Shown here: positions 1 to 11,499 of the stretch, in pieces | Position numbering within the stretch: position 1 is the stretch's first letter | Layout of the letters: each line of letters begins with the position of its first letter | NCBI GenBank assembly: GCA_010015655.1 | Contig: ML976688.1 | Coordinates: 88,636 to 152,635 of the forward strand | DNA length: 64,000 bases | Origin: Bimuria novae-zelandiae CBS 107.79 | Taxonomy: Eukaryota > Ascomycota > Dothideomycetes > Pleosporales > Didymosphaeriaceae | Direction of reading: 5' to 3' | Program-made: the position numbers and the translations under genes | Notes under the pieces: model-generated | Databases searched by the model: none | Seen by the model: only the letters and a program-made list of their open reading frames with translations | Told to the model about the DNA's origin: nothing

Positions 1-1012
1 TAAAGTAGTACCTTCTAGTCCCTGTATCGTGCAGAGTCTTTATGCAATAGTAGAGAGCTTTTATACCTAGTTATTACAATCTAAGCTAGGCGTAATTATA
101 GTAATTTTCTTATTTATAAAAAGTACGTAGAGTTCCCTTTTAACTACGCGCGAGAGGTTACTAAATTATTTATATAATTAATATAAAATATTTTCTTTAT
201 AGTAAGTAAGAAAGTCTTTTTCTCTTTAGCGTATTTTATAGAGCTTTATAAGAGCTAGAATAGCGTATAATATAAGCTTCATTTTACTTAACGTTTTATT
301 TATAGTAAACGTTAGTATAAGATACCTTAAACTTATATTTCTCCTTAGTATTTATATAAGGATACTAGTCTTATTACTTAGTTTTTAGTATAGCTTATTT
401 TTCTTTTTTTAAGTTATAGTAGCGTGCGAGCTTTGTGCGAAGCTTTACGTAGTAGTATATATTTCTTAAGTTCTATCTTATATATTAGGCTAGTTAGTGT
501 ATTAGGCTTAAGCTTAGATACTTAGTACTATTATAGTTACGTTGTGTTATATTATATAACATAGTTATTATTAAGGTAATATATTAGGTCTATATTATAT
601 AGTACGTTATTTATTATTATATAATACGTACTATTTTCTTTTATTACGTGCAGTACATCCTTAGCAGGTAAAATAGGTATTATAATAGAGCCTGTACTTT
701 CTATATAAGTAGTCTCCGTCTTTACTTTTACTAATTTATAGTTAACTCTCTAGGCGGGTAAGGTGTAGAGATAATTAATTACTAATTAGTGTTAAATAGG
801 CTATACTAAGCTAAGCATATCGCTATATAATAGGGCTAGATAGTTATACGATAGTACAGGTGAGAAAAGGGTCTAGTATTTAAGTCTTGTCTGTCTTGTC
901 TACGTACGGGGGAAAGAGGGTTATAAGGATTAATATTTGCGCACGATGCCTGTGGCCTGTGCCTTTGCCTATGTAGTATTACATAACCATTGTTACCTAT
1001 CTTAAGACATCG
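1..1012. other. AT-rich RIP-mutated DNA, unassigned
   Basis: Strongly AT-rich sequence poor in CA/TG, with stop codons in every frame. No LTR, terminal repeat or domain could be recognised. The last few bases before 1013 resemble the gag of Gypsy-B when joined to the sequence after 2858, so at least the right edge is probably Gypsy-1 gag. The rest does not align by eye with the 5' LTR or gag start of Gypsy-B. It may be older transposon debris. Confidence 0.5.
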
Positions 1013-1014
1013 TA

Positions 1015-1078
1015 ACGTACCTCACAAGCGAGTCAGACACACAAGCGAGTCGGATACTCTGCCAAGACCCCACTAAAT
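1015..1078 (+). repeat. Left terminal inverted repeat of DNA-1
   Basis: Reads ACGTACCTCACAAGCGAGTC onward and ends near CCAAGACCCCACTAAA. It holds two tandem copies of a roughly 17-bp unit containing AAGCGAGTCGGACAC. The right repeat (reverse complement) holds three, so the arms differ in length by one unit. Confidence 0.9.
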
Positions 1079-1130
1079 TATACTATTAACAACAGTACAA
1101 CGCGATATCTTAACTACCTAATTAGCTATT

Positions 1131-2620
1131 ATAATTAAAAAAAGCTTATATATAGCTCGCGCTTTAGGCTATTAAAAAAGACGTAAATATAACTTTATAA
1201 CGCGCTATATTAATCTATAACGTTTCTTAAACTGTACAAAGTAACTAACGCGCTAGAAAGACTTTTTAATATAGTTATACGCCTAACTCTATAAATCTCC
1301 TCCTAATAGAGGAGTAGGTAATTATTTAGTATATACTTAACTTAGACGCACGAGGATTTCCGTCCTAGCTTATTAGTATTAAAGATATAGCTAGTTCTTT
1401 ATTAGCTAAGTAGCACTATAAGCCTATTAGCTAAAACTAGGCTTTAAAGTTTATAAAGTGCTAGCTAGAGCTCTAAGTTAAGTTTAATTAAAAGTACGAC
1501 TATAAGAGAGCCCTCTGTGAGGATCCTACGGTTATACAGGGCTGGTTCCAGCTTGTAGAGAATACTAAAGCCAAGTACAGTATCCTAGATAAAGATACCT
1601 ACAACTTTAATAAGACTAGCTTTATAATAGGTAAAATATTAATAGGAGTAGTGATTATAGGCTTTAAGCGTTAAGATAGGCTAAAGAGCGTGCAGTAGGG
1701 TAATTAGAAGTAAACTTTAGTTATCTAAGGCGTTAATATAATAGGCTAGGCAATTCCGCCCTTTACTATCTTCTAGGGCAAGCACTACCTCTGTGTCTAG
1801 TACTAAAAGAAGGATCTACCTCGCGACTAGATATTTAGAGTCTTTAAGAATAGCTAAATAATAAACAAGCTTAGTTTATAGTAGATAAAGTACTTTAACG
1901 CGTATATAAAATAGCGTATAATTAGTAGCTATTAGCTACTTATTATTAATAGTTATAAAAGCTATAACTCGCTTAAATTCTAGTAATACTATAAGGAAAA
2001 TAAGATTATTACTCTCTATATACCTCTATATTCATCGTACCTCCTATAGCCACTAGATATAGGGTGTTTCTCGCCATTAAAGAAGGCGTATAGGCGCTAA
2101 GCCAAGGATCTAATACGCAACTATATTACGTATATTACTAAAATTAAGCTTTTACCTTATTTTATTATTATATTTAAGGCTATAATAACTTAAAGTAATA
2201 TTTAAAGAGGCTTTTAAGGCGCTAGCCTCGTTCCCCTTAATCTAAAAATAATAATATTAAAGCTTAACGTCCGTCTGCGTACGCCTTCGCCTTATACTAT
2301 ACACGATAGTATGTAGTAGTTGTAGACACCTAGTAACACCCTAGAATTAGGGTTATAATTAACGCTAATAAAGGAGCGGATTTAGAGGCACCTAGATAGT
2401 TCCCTAATAAGCCTAGTTAAGGCCATTAAAAAGATAATAAAAGGCGTAGTAATAGTAGCACATAAGCTAGTGTTAGCGTAAAAGTAAATTGCTAAGTTTT
2501 AAGCTACTAATAAGGCCGCCACGTAACGGAAATTATATAAAAGAAAGTAACTATAGTAGGAAGAAGTCCTTATAGCTACTAATAGAAAAAAGGTAAAAAA
2601 GAGGATGCGCGCTAATTAAG
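1131..2620 (+). pseudogene. Fot1/pogo-type DDE transposase of DNA-1, RIP-inactivated
   Basis: No open frame survives, but the plus strand translates to a recognisable pogo/Fot1 transposase once TAG/TAA are read as former Gln codons. In order: a helix-turn-helix-like N-terminal part ending in LDARGFPS (about 1345), the EDPTVIQGWFQLVENTKAKY block (1515-1575), DKDTYNF-x-K-T before the first catalytic region, FxGKHYL (about 1775), a D/N-rich block (INSYKSYNS, about 1945), and the PLDIGCFSPLKKAYRR block near 2055, typical of the last part of the DDE domain. In active relatives the protein cuts and pastes the element at TA. This copy is inactive; a full-length source elsewhere would be needed for mobility. 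Confidence 0.88.
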
Positions 2621-2775
2621 ATAGGCCTACTTAATAGCGCTATAGACGCTACAGTAAGGCCAGGTATAACAGAATAACTTATAAGTAGCCTATAGAAGTA
2701 GATTCTAAGTAAATTAGCCTACTATAATTTCTTATAACTATTTGTGCGCGTTCTGTACTATTGTGTAAAGTATAT

Positions 2776-2857
2776 ATTTTGGTGGGGTCTTGGCAGAGTG
2801 TCCGACTCGCTTGTGTGTCCGACTCGCTTATGTGTCCGACTCGCTTGTGAGGTACGT
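2776..2857 (-). repeat. Right terminal inverted repeat of DNA-1
   Basis: Reverse complement of the left repeat but with three tandem copies of the AAGCGAGTCGGACAC unit instead of two. It is less mutated than the left arm: GTCGGAC is kept where the left has GTCAGAC. An apparent reading frame across this repeat is not a gene. Confidence 0.9.
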
Positions 2858-3680
2858 TATTAGGCAGCTGCCCGTACTGCGTACGGACAATAAGGATATT
2901 TTTAGGATTAAGTGGTCTAAAATCCTGACAGTAGGCATGCATATAAAGGGTAAGATAGTGAAGTAGCTTTAACCCCTCACTAAGGATTATATAAAAAACG
3001 AAAATAACATCTTAGAATATAATAATAAAACTAAGAAGATATTTAAAGACTAAGCATCTTTTAAGAAATATATTTAAATTATATTTAAAGAAGTTAATAA
3101 AGCATAATAAGCTAAACGAAAGATATAAAGGCTTAAGTAAATAAAATTGGCTAGTACCTATATAGCTAAGTTTAGACGCCTATAAGCTAGAATTAATTAA
3201 GATAACGCCCTATTTTAAGTAGCCTACTATAATAAGCTAAAGAAAAGCGTTAAAGACAAGCTCACTTACTATAATAAAGTAAATAACCTACAGGAACTCG
3301 TGAAGCTAGCCGTATAAATTAATAATTAACTATATAAATAACAGTTAGAAAGGCGAGAAAGTAATTATTTAACCTAATACTAAAAAAAGCTAGAAACTAT
3401 AAAAGGACTATAATAGAGATATCGTAATAGCTAATAAAGCTTAAGAACAGAAACTAAGAAAATAGTAAAATAGCTATAATAATAGACTATCTAACTAAGA
3501 GTAAAAATAACGCTTCAATAAAAGGGCGTGCTTAGGATGCAGAGAATAAGGTTACTTTTAAGGGGATTATTTAAAGAATAATAAAAGATAAAGTAAGAAA
3601 GCTTAGATTATTTAAGTAGTAATAGCTACGCTAGGAGCGCTAATGCCTAACATATAATAAAATATATAAATAAATAAATA
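2858..3680 (+). pseudogene. gag of Gypsy-1, 3' part, RIP-mutated
   Basis: Translates to a Ty3/gypsy capsid region with conserved words such as NKDIFRIKWSKIL, TVGMHIKGKI, YIAKFRRL, KDKLTYYNK and LQELVKLAV-x-INN-x-LY. A zinc knuckle follows near 3528-3575 as C-L-G-C-R-E-x-G-Y-F-x-x-D-Y, where the two Tyr replace the expected His and Cys (RIP turns CAT/TGT into TAT). The gag lattice of such elements packages the RNA. The frame is cut at 3680 by DNA-2 and resumes at 16764, as shown by alignment with Gypsy-B at 57,790-58,050. Confidence 0.82.
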
Positions 3681-3728
3681 GAGTCTCCCCCCCAGATTTA
3701 ACCCAACCCCAGATTTAACCCAGCAAAA
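3681..3728 (+). repeat. Left terminal inverted repeat of DNA-2
   Basis: Starts GAGTCTCCCCCCCAG and contains CAGATTTAACCCA twice in tandem. The complementary right arm ends at 10835. Confidence 0.88.
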
Positions 3729-4459
3729 TTAACTCTGCGCACGCGATCGCATTGCGCGTCGCGTGCGCTTTACTGGCCCCTCTAATAAACTATCTACTAA
3801 ACAATCCGAACCTTCCGCTTCCTCCTGACTATCTTCTTCTAGTACTACAACCTTTCGTAGGCGCCCCTTTACTTATTTTATTATTAGCTTCGCCTCCTTC
3901 TCGCGGGCGATCTGCAACACTTCTATTATTATATAGATTAATTAACCTTCTAGTCAAACTCTTTTTCCTTTCTTAGCCTTCTTTCGCTTCTAAAGAAGCT
4001 TAGACTAATCTGCGATCTGCTTAGCTTAAATAGCTATTATAGTATTCTATATTTTACAGAGGCGTGTTATCCGCTCTGCGTAGCGTTTCACTGGCGAGAG
4101 GACTGCGGGATCCTCGCGAAGTAACTCTACAAATTGCTTATTTAATCTTAGTAGTTCTACTAGCTCTAGAAGAAAGCTCTATAGTAGAGAGAGATCTAGA
4201 TTAGTTGCTTATTATAGTGTAGCTAGGACAGGTAATAGCGGGGGCGACTTGCAAGGCAGGTTACTAAGGACGCGCATAGGTAACGTAGGCTATAAGCTAG
4301 TAGTATACTATCTACTAAGTATATTTTTCTTTAATATTGCCTTCTCTCGTGCGTAGGATAGTAATTCTATCCACTCTAATCGCAGGATACGCTATAAGCT
4401 AAGCCAGGATATTACATGCGTCTTATAGGAGTAATACCATTTAAACGCTAAAAAGATGC
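3690..4459 (-). pseudogene. C-terminal part of DNA-2 transposase
   Basis: Continuation of the transposase that starts at 10750. After removal of Copia-A the minus strand reads on with the SR-x-LRLEWIELLSYARERAI-like block (about 4400-4330), the region where pogo proteins have a conserved aromatic/acidic helix after the DDE core. It is followed by a Leu/Pro-rich end. The plus-strand open frame over 3752-3976 (Leu-rich) is the antisense shadow of this region. Broken by RIP and by the insertion. Confidence 0.75.
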
Positions 4460-4681
4460 TGTCCGATTATACGGCCTCTATCTGTTGTGGATATGAGGCT
4501 GGAACACTTTCTTGTTTGTACCATTCTGAATAAGGCTAGCGCTGCATTGGCACTTTCAGGATCCTCGCACACATCTGCATTCCAGACAAATTAGAAGACG
4601 ACAATCAATTAATCCATTATTACATCTATTAACTTATCTATCGCATTATCTTAAAGTAACAGAACACTATTAAATCTAATA
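4460..4681 (+). repeat. 5' LTR of Copia-A
   Basis: 222 bp. The first 129 bp are identical to the 3' LTR; the last 93 bp differ at 10 sites, all transitions, nine at CpA/TpG. Confidence 0.95.
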
Positions 4682-4699
4682 ATTAAGAGTCTTATTACC

Positions 4700-7600
4700 T
4701 CCGCCAAGCCAACTGCAATAGCCCTATCGACCCTTAGAGATCCTACAGTGATCCTGACCAACCACACGAACTACACACCGTGGCTGAACTAACTAAAAAC
4801 AAAATCCTAATTTCTAAAGGTCTGGGACATTATCAACCCAGCGCTAATAGATAAACCAAGATAGAAACCCGCAATGCCAATACCTCCCGCGATAGGCAAC
4901 TACCAGCCAAGCACGGCGTATACGACTGCGAATCCGAACAATATGCCAATAATACCCTCATATCTTTCAACGGCAGGCGCGAAAGCATACAAAGACGATA
5001 GCGATTATTACAAAGGATAGCTAGAGATATACAAGATTATGGATCGCGAATACCGAGAGGAACAGGCCAGCCTAAACTAAGTAGTTACTATTATCTAATT
5101 AACAGTTTCTGCGCATCTCTAGAACAACTACTACCTCTTAAATTAATTAATTAGGTAGTAGATTAACAACTTTATAATTATAGTTAGGGTAGACCTGCAA
5201 GACGAATACAGACAATTAAGGGCAAGATACTAAGAAGCCCTTAAGCCAATAAGAACAGCCAGATTATAGGCTACATGGCTATCTAAGTACGATCATGCAG
5301 CTATAGAAGCAGAGACTAATTAGGTCCTAGAGCTTTAAAGGCTAGACTTAGTTAAAGAAGACTTTATAAAGGCAGTTGTCCATGTCGCACCTATATAGGT
5401 AACGACCTTCCAGTAATATGGAAGCAAGGATGCAGCTATCTCACGGAAGCACATAATAAAACTCTTCTAAGACTACATAATCCTGCAGCACCTAATCAAG
5501 GGTAAATAAAAGGGCGCTTTTGCTACTGCAGGTTCATCTCTCGCTAACGGTGGTGAATCCACCCAGGCCACAGACAGGGACGCCTCTCTTGTGGATAAAG
5601 CAGCAATATTAAAATATTAGGGTAGACCTCGTAAATAACAAAATAATAGTTAACGTACTAGAGCCAAGCGGTCCGCGATTATAGACGATAAGCTAGCGAT
5701 AGCTAGTGGCCTTAAGTGTCCTGCTTATAAACAACGCTATAGTCTACAAGACTGCTTCTACGCTTTCCTAGATAAACAACTAGAATAGTTTAGGCCAAAG
5801 CCAAGCATAGTTGCCCTAATTAAGTTCAGGCTAGAGAATGACCCTGCGCTTTAAGAAAGCCTGAGGATAATAAAGAGGGCCAGATTATAGGCACCTATAA
5901 TCAAATTATCGCATACTCCCACTCTAACTCAAATTACTAAGGCTAATAATAAGTAACTAGATAGACGCAAGATTACTAAAACCCTAGCAAGCTTTAACGC
6001 CGTATCTTTCTACACTAAATTAAATATGTACCCATTACGATGCTCAGCCATACTTAATTCAGGCATAACCTACCATATCTTCAACGACATCGATCGCTTT
6101 GTCTCATACCGGCCACCGGCGCCAGGAGACTTCATATAGGCAGGGAATACACAAATATAGATTAAAGGATACAGGACTATCTATCTTAACATACAGAGTG
6201 CAAGCGGCAATTAAACAATATAGCTAAATAATATAGCCTATTACCCTAATCTGCTCTGCAACCTTATATCGTTCTAATTACTCTAGAGGCAAGGCCTTTA
6301 GTAGGACACAAGGGCAGACCTAACAACTCTAAAGAGAAGAGACAATACTATGCTAGTAGAACTCTAAGAATTACATAGATAATAGGTGTTAGAACACAGA
6401 ATAAGACTAGTAGGTAGTATTCCTACTAATGCTGCGTACGCCACTCACAAGACTAACACACGCACGAAATAAAGACCGTAGAAGGCAAACGCATAGACCT
6501 GGCACCGGCAATTAGGCTATCTAGGCCCTTAGGCCCTCAAACACCTCGTGTAGCAATCTAAGGGGGTAAGAATTAAAGGTCTCTCTACAGTTAAATGTGA
6601 CGCCTGCGGCAAAGCAAAACTAAAACGGCAAATACGCTGGCAAGCCAGGGAGCGAACTAAAGGCCCTGGCGAGCGAGTCGCAATAGACTTTCACGACTAT
6701 AAAGCAGACAGCTTAACAAAAGAGAAGAGCTAAATGCTAATTACTAATTAATTCTCCAGCTTCGCATAAGACTTCTACTTTAAGGATAACCGCCCAGCAC
6801 GGTTAATTATTAAATTACTTAGCACTTTTGTACGGTTTATAAAAGTACAATATAACATTATAGTGAAAGTAATTAAATCCAATAACAAGATCTTCTCTAT
6901 TAAGGCTAACGTTAAGAAGTAGTGCGCAGCGCAAGGTATTAAGATTAAGCTTTTAGTACTAGATACTTAAGTACAAAATAGAGGAGCAGAATGCTTAGGG
7001 GGTGTAATTAAGGAGAAAGCGCGCACAATACGACTTAACTCTAATCTACTATAGTAGATGTGGCCTAAGATCACGCGAGCCGCGGTCTACCTATATAATT
7101 AAACGCCAAACTACACTAACTAATAGCGATCTCCATATAAAGTGTTCTTTACGACAGTAGCCTTTCAGAACGGCATTGTTACCTAACTAAAAAAGCCTAA
7201 TTAAGCTCACCTAAAAGCATATGGCTGCAAAGCGTTTGCGATGACTAACGATACAAAACATGGCAAAAGTAGGCTTTAGAGGCTTAACCCTAAAGCATGG
7301 ATTAGCTACCTTGTTAGCTACAGATTAACTAACATCTAGAGAATATGGATTCCCTCTCTAGCAAAGACAATCAGTACTCGCGATGTAATATTTAATAAGG
7401 ATACTATGTTCTTAGGCAAAACCAAAGACCTAATAGACAACCTTATACATAGCACATTAGAAGAAATAGTAGCCTAGGTACGATTAGTAGAGTTACCTCC
7501 CTTACCTTAACAAGAGCAAGCCATTGAGTCCTTCTTTAAGGATAAGATAATTAGTAAAGCGCCAGAGGTTAAAGGAGCTCCTGAGTACAAGCAAGGCAGG

Positions 7601-9420
7601 AGAGCTGGGTATAAATATCTAACGCCTCTATTAACACCGCCACTAGTGGCACTCCTTGCACAACTAATAGCAGGAGGCGATTAAGCTAGACCACCCTAAG
7701 AGTTACAAATAGGGCAGTTACGAACAAGCCCGTGGGCCGCAGCCTTTATAGCAGGCACTAAAGCTAGTAGCAATGGTAAATACAAAGGCAAGACTCTTAA
7801 TAAGGCGCAGCTTTAACGAATAATTACATTAGGTAAGAAGCCATATTAAAGCGTGCTTCTAGAGCCACCCACATGCTAAAGCAAGCTCGAAGATCACCTT
7901 CTTTATAACATGTAGAAGGAAGCAGAACGATCCCATCTACAGAGCCATAAGGAAATAAAGTCTTAGAGCGAGGTTGCAGCAGCTCTAGTAAAGGCAACAG
8001 GCCATTAAATCCTTAACTATATGTGGGTATATACCTACAAGTTTGACAAACACCATCGATTACAGAAATACAAGGCAAGGCTAGTAGTGCAAGGTAATTA
8101 ATAGCAGTACCTTACCTTGCAAGAAACCTACGCTGTAATACTAGCAGGACAATCCTTTCGCATACTTATAGCAATTGTAGCTCGCTTCGACCTAGAGCTT
8201 ATCTAACATAACGTTACGAACGCGTTTGTTCACGCAAAGTTAGATAGAGAAATTTACATAAGAATGCCTCGCGGCTACTCGCGAGCAGGCACAGTCCTCT
8301 AACTTTATAAAGCACTCTACAGACTGCGCATATCTCTATTACTCTAGCAAAGAGAGTTCACGTTAACACTCCGTGATATTAGCTTTAAAACAGTGCCCCA
8401 CGAGCCATGCTGCCTTATCAAGGACGGCATTATTATCTTCTTCTATATAGATAATCTTATTATCGCCTATTAGAAGAATCGCAAGCCTGCAGTAAAAGCA
8501 GCTATTACAGAGATAAGAACTAAGTTTACTCTTACTAGCGGAAAAGACCTGCAGTAGTTTCTAGGGATTGAAATTATTAGGGACCACTTAAATAGAAAGA
8601 TCTGGCTTTCGCAAGCTTTATACATCGATAAGATATTGCGCCTTATTAATTACTATAAGATTCGCTATAATACCCTAATTACAGTAGTCGAACTGCTCCC
8701 ACGCTCAGGGCTCGCAAGCAAGGCTAAGATTAATTAATACTAGCGTAAAGTCGGATTAATTCTCTATGCTGTAGTAACTACACGACTAGATATTACTTTT
8801 GCAAGTTCTCGATTATCACGATTTCTTTCTAACCTAAGCAAAGAGCACTAAGTGGCTACTAATTAAGTTCTCCTCTATCTTGCTAATACTAAATTATTAG
8901 GTCTTTAGCTTAGGGGTGCAGATACTTTAGAAGTTGCAAGCGACGCATCTTTCGCTGATAATATACTTAATCGCAAGAGTTCACAAGGATACATTATTAA
9001 GCTATTTAGCGGCCTAATTGCCTAGAGAGCAAGCAAGCAAGATATAGTTACTATATTAATAATAGAGGCCAAACTTCTAGCGCTCTTATAAGTGGCTAAA
9101 GAGGCCATCTTTACTTCACGATTACTCCGAGAGCTTCGGATTACTATGAGCAATTATCTAATTATAATTAACTGCGATAATTAATAGACTATCCGCCTTA
9201 TCACTAAAGAACTCGCAAAGCTGCAGACCAAGCTCCGCCATGTAGATATCCACAATCACTGGCTAAGGCAAGAAGTCACACGTGGGACTATTAAGGTGGA
9301 CTATTAACGCTTAGAGGACATGGTTGCAGATAGACTTACAAAGGCCCTGCTAATAAATAAATATAGTAAGTTTCTAGATAAACTGAGACTTGCAAATATA
9401 TTAGACAAGATTACTAATTA
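4700..9420 (+). pseudogene. gag-pol of Copia-A, RIP-inactivated
   Basis: One long plus-strand frame broken by TAG/TAA. Recognisable parts: a CCHC-type knuckle near 5718-5757 (C-P-A-Y-x3-Y-x4-C, with Cys and His turned to Tyr); an integrase core starting at the RVAIDFHDY block (about 6675); reverse transcriptase with YKARLVVQGN (about 8070), NAFVHAKLDREIYIRMPRGY (8219-8278) and FFYIDNLII in place of the usual YVDDL box (about 8440; one catalytic Asp reads Asn); the LGIEI block (about 8560); and RNase H ending with VADRLTKAL (about 9325). Such polyproteins build the particle, copy RNA into DNA and insert it. Missing catalytic residues and stops show it is dead. Confidence 0.9.
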
Positions 9421-9532
9421 AGAGGTTATCCTGCAGGATCTACAGCAGAGGATAGAGGCCTTTAAGTTGGAATGATAGACAGATGAATAATGCGAAGGTC
9501 CAGCTTAAGGATAAGCCCAAGCTAAGGGGGTG

Positions 9533-9754
9533 TGTCCGATTATACGGCCTCTATCTGTTGTGGATATGAGGCTGGAACACTTTCTTGTTTGTACCATTCT
9601 GAATAAGGCTAGCGCTGCATTGGCACTTTCAGGATCCTCGCACACATCTGCATTCCAGACAGATCAGAAGACGACAATTAATCAATCCATTATTACATCC
9701 ATCAACTTATCTATCGCATTATCTTAAAGTGACAGAACACTATCAAATCTGACA
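9533..9754 (+). repeat. 3' LTR of Copia-A
   Basis: 222 bp, preceded by the purine-rich stretch GCTAAGGGGGTG, a likely polypurine primer for plus-strand DNA synthesis. A short open frame across this LTR also reads in the 5' LTR and is not a gene. Confidence 0.95.
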
Positions 9755-9759
9755 GATGC

Positions 9760-10750
9760 CAAGATTAAGAGGTTAAAGTATATGCGAGCAATAAGCAGGC
9801 ATAATTAAAAGATTAATCTAATTTTTTATATAGTAGGCGATAAAATCTGCGCGTATATAACTTCTATATCAATCTACGATAAGTAAACGCTAGCGCCCCG
9901 CAGCCTTGTCGCGGGTTAATAGATTAAATACTCTCTTTAGCCATTCTAGACCCAGGTTATTTAATGTCTAGCTATTCTTACTAGTAGCAAAATGCCACCC
10001 TAGAGGCGATTACTTATTAATCTATCGTGTATTAATATTATTTCCTTTAAAAATTAGGAGGGGAGCTAGCGCTTCGCCTGTAGTATTAATATACTTAATA
10101 TCTATAACTTATTCTTGCTTCCTAGTAATTACTTTATCCTTTTAAGCAGCATTAAGGTACACTAATACCTTTATAATCTGCTCCTCACTAACACCGAATC
10201 CTAACTCATCTATGTTCTATATATCCGAAGGGAGGTACGCATGCTCCTCCATTTTTAAAGCTACTGCGTTGAACTAGCGCTCTACACGCGCGTAGGATGC
10301 TCCTTCCTTTCGTAAATACTTAAGATGCCTAGTAAATGCCCCTTCTATTTTAGGGTTCCTCTTTTAGAAACGTGTAATTTATTTATTATTAATATAGAAG
10401 AGTAATTATAAAGGAAAGGCTAGTTATAACGCGTGCGTAACGCGTGCGGCCTATATAAGAAAGGTAAGCTCCTTTAGTATTAAGTAGGTAATTTAGGTTC
10501 TAGTAATAGTATAGTTCTTAATTTATTATATAAGAGTCTTTTCTTCCGCGTTTAATAAGATCTAAGTTATTTCGTGGCTTGCAGACTGCGTTAAGCCGCC
10601 GTAATGCCTGCGGTGTAAGATGCGTCGCGAAACTTTAAAGAAGTCTGCAGCAGAATTTAGAGAAGAAAAATCTTTATTTTAAAAGGTATATAAAGCCTTC
10701 TGTATTTGAATTTCGCGATTTGATTGTCTTTTTGGTGTTTGGGGAGGCAT
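9760..10750 (-). pseudogene. N-terminal and DDE part of DNA-2 transposase
   Basis: Minus-strand frame starting at an ATG at 10748-10750 (MPPQTPKRQSNRE...). After an N-terminal DNA-binding region come GASYARVERQFNAVALK, NIDELGFGVSEEQ (first catalytic Asp), EALAPLLIFKG, PLGWHFATSKNS, LGLEWLKRVF, RLLIVD (second catalytic Asp) and INLLIMPAYCSHIL-x-PL. This is the standard order of Fot1/pogo transposases. Several Gln codons read as TAG/TAA. The frame stops at the Copia-A insertion and continues at 4459. Confidence 0.88.
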
Positions 10751-10787
10751 TGGTGGGGATAACGCGTAATGCATGCGCGTCGCGTGC

Positions 10788-10835
10788 TTTTACTGGGTTA
10801 AATCTAGGGTTGGGTCAAATCTGGGGGGGGGACTC
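10788..10835 (-). repeat. Right terminal inverted repeat of DNA-2
   Basis: Complement of the left arm with the same doubled subterminal motif (TGGGTTAAATCTAGGGT then TGGGTCAAATCTGG). Ends GACTC before the TA duplication. Confidence 0.88.
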
Positions 10836-10866
<31 letters not shown>

Positions 10867-10869
10867 ATA
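10836..10869. repeat. (AAAT)n microsatellite
   Basis: About eight AAAT units. Shorter AAAT runs lie at 3665-3680 and 16764-16780. These are the shared target into which DNA-2 (TA duplication) and Copia-B inserted within Gypsy-1 gag. Confidence 0.85.
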
Positions 10870-11113
10870 GTCCAAATGGTAGTAGTCACGTGGACCGAAT
10901 GCACACGGATCTCTGTGCGTAAGATCCGGAAGGGTACGGATCTCCGTGCATAAAGACTAGGAATATATTAACCCTTTCCTTCGTACAATAGACAGATAGA
11001 AGCAATTAACACTTGTTACCCCCCCCCCCCCCCCNNNNNNNNNNTGTTTAATGTTTACACCGTGCAAACCTTTCTGCCTCGTACGCAATTACTAGTAGAG
11101 AGTCTATTTAACA
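10869..11113 (+). repeat. 5' LTR of Copia-B (contains assembly gap)
   Basis: Less mutated than the 3' copy (it keeps ACGTGGACC and ATCCGGAAGG). It includes a run of 16 C followed by ten N. Confidence 0.88.
11035..11044. other. Assembly gap (10 N)
   Basis: Ten N directly after a C16 run in the 5' LTR of Copia-B. The 3' LTR has C9 then GGTACGATGTTTGC at this place, so the missing bases are probably few and the gap reflects the homopolymer. Confidence 0.98.
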
Positions 11114-11499
11114 CTAATTAGTAGTTTAAATACTATAAGAGAGGAAGCTTTTTTTATATCTTTTTATTTAGAGGTTCGCGTATAAGAAAAATCCTTTTCT
11201 TTATTACTTTAACTATAAATTAGTAAAAGTAAAAATAAAGTCTAATTTACGTGCAAGTAGCTATAAATCTCTATTTAGTTACCTAAGCAACAGTAAGAAA
11301 CCTATTTATATAATACTATTTAGAAGTACTATATAAATAGTAGTGCTTATTTAACACTAGGAGATCTATTTTATCTTTTTATATAAGACTATTTAAAGGC
11401 AGCGTATAATAAGAAGTAATATAGCATATAATAATATATAACTAACTATTATAGAGTAATAAGTAACGCTAGCTCTATCCTAAACTAATTAATATATCG

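Larger units (their letters stand above)
1015..2857 (+). mobile_element. Fot1/pogo-like DNA transposon (DNA-1), RIP-mutated
   Basis: An 1843-bp element bounded by inverted repeats that start ACGTACCTCAC and flanked on both sides by TA (1013-1014 and 2858-2859), the target duplication of the Tc1/mariner-pogo superfamily. It encodes one transposase on the plus strand, destroyed by RIP-type stops. It is inserted in the gag of Gypsy-1: sequence on both sides of the joined TA aligns with the gag of the Gypsy-B copy near 58,600-58,690. Its size is almost the same as the second Fot1-like element at 45476-47321. Confidence 0.9.
4460..9754 (+). mobile_element. Copia-A: complete Ty1/copia retrotransposon, RIP-mutated
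   Basis: A 5295-bp element with two 222-bp LTRs (TGTCCG...GACA, the left one mutated to AATA) and a perfect 5-bp target duplication GATGC (4455-4459 and 9755-9759). Order of domains is gag knuckle, integrase, RT, RNase H, which defines Ty1/copia. It lies in the transposase of DNA-2, splitting it exactly at the duplicated GATGC. All coding frames carry RIP-type stops, so it cannot move by itself. Confidence 0.95.
3681..10835 (-). mobile_element. Pogo-like DNA transposon (DNA-2) carrying Copia-A
   Basis: Inverted repeats GAGTCTCCCCCCCAGATTT (left) and its complement (right) are flanked by TA at 3679-3680 and 10836-10837, inside an (AAAT)n tract. Without Copia-A and one copy of its GATGC duplication the element is about 1.86 kb, the same size as the other two Fot1-like elements here. 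It encodes one transposase on the minus strand. Both the element and its passenger are RIP-mutated, so the nesting predates at least part of the RIP. Confidence 0.9.

Noticed and set aside
2679..2942. 87-codon minus-strand frame
   Set aside because: It spans the right inverted repeat of DNA-1 and the resumed gag of Gypsy-1, which read on the plus strand.
3752..3976. Leu-rich 74-codon plus-strand frame, membrane-like
   Set aside because: It lies antisense to the C-terminal part of the DNA-2 transposase and next to its inverted repeat. The hydrophobic look comes from the complement of charged codons.
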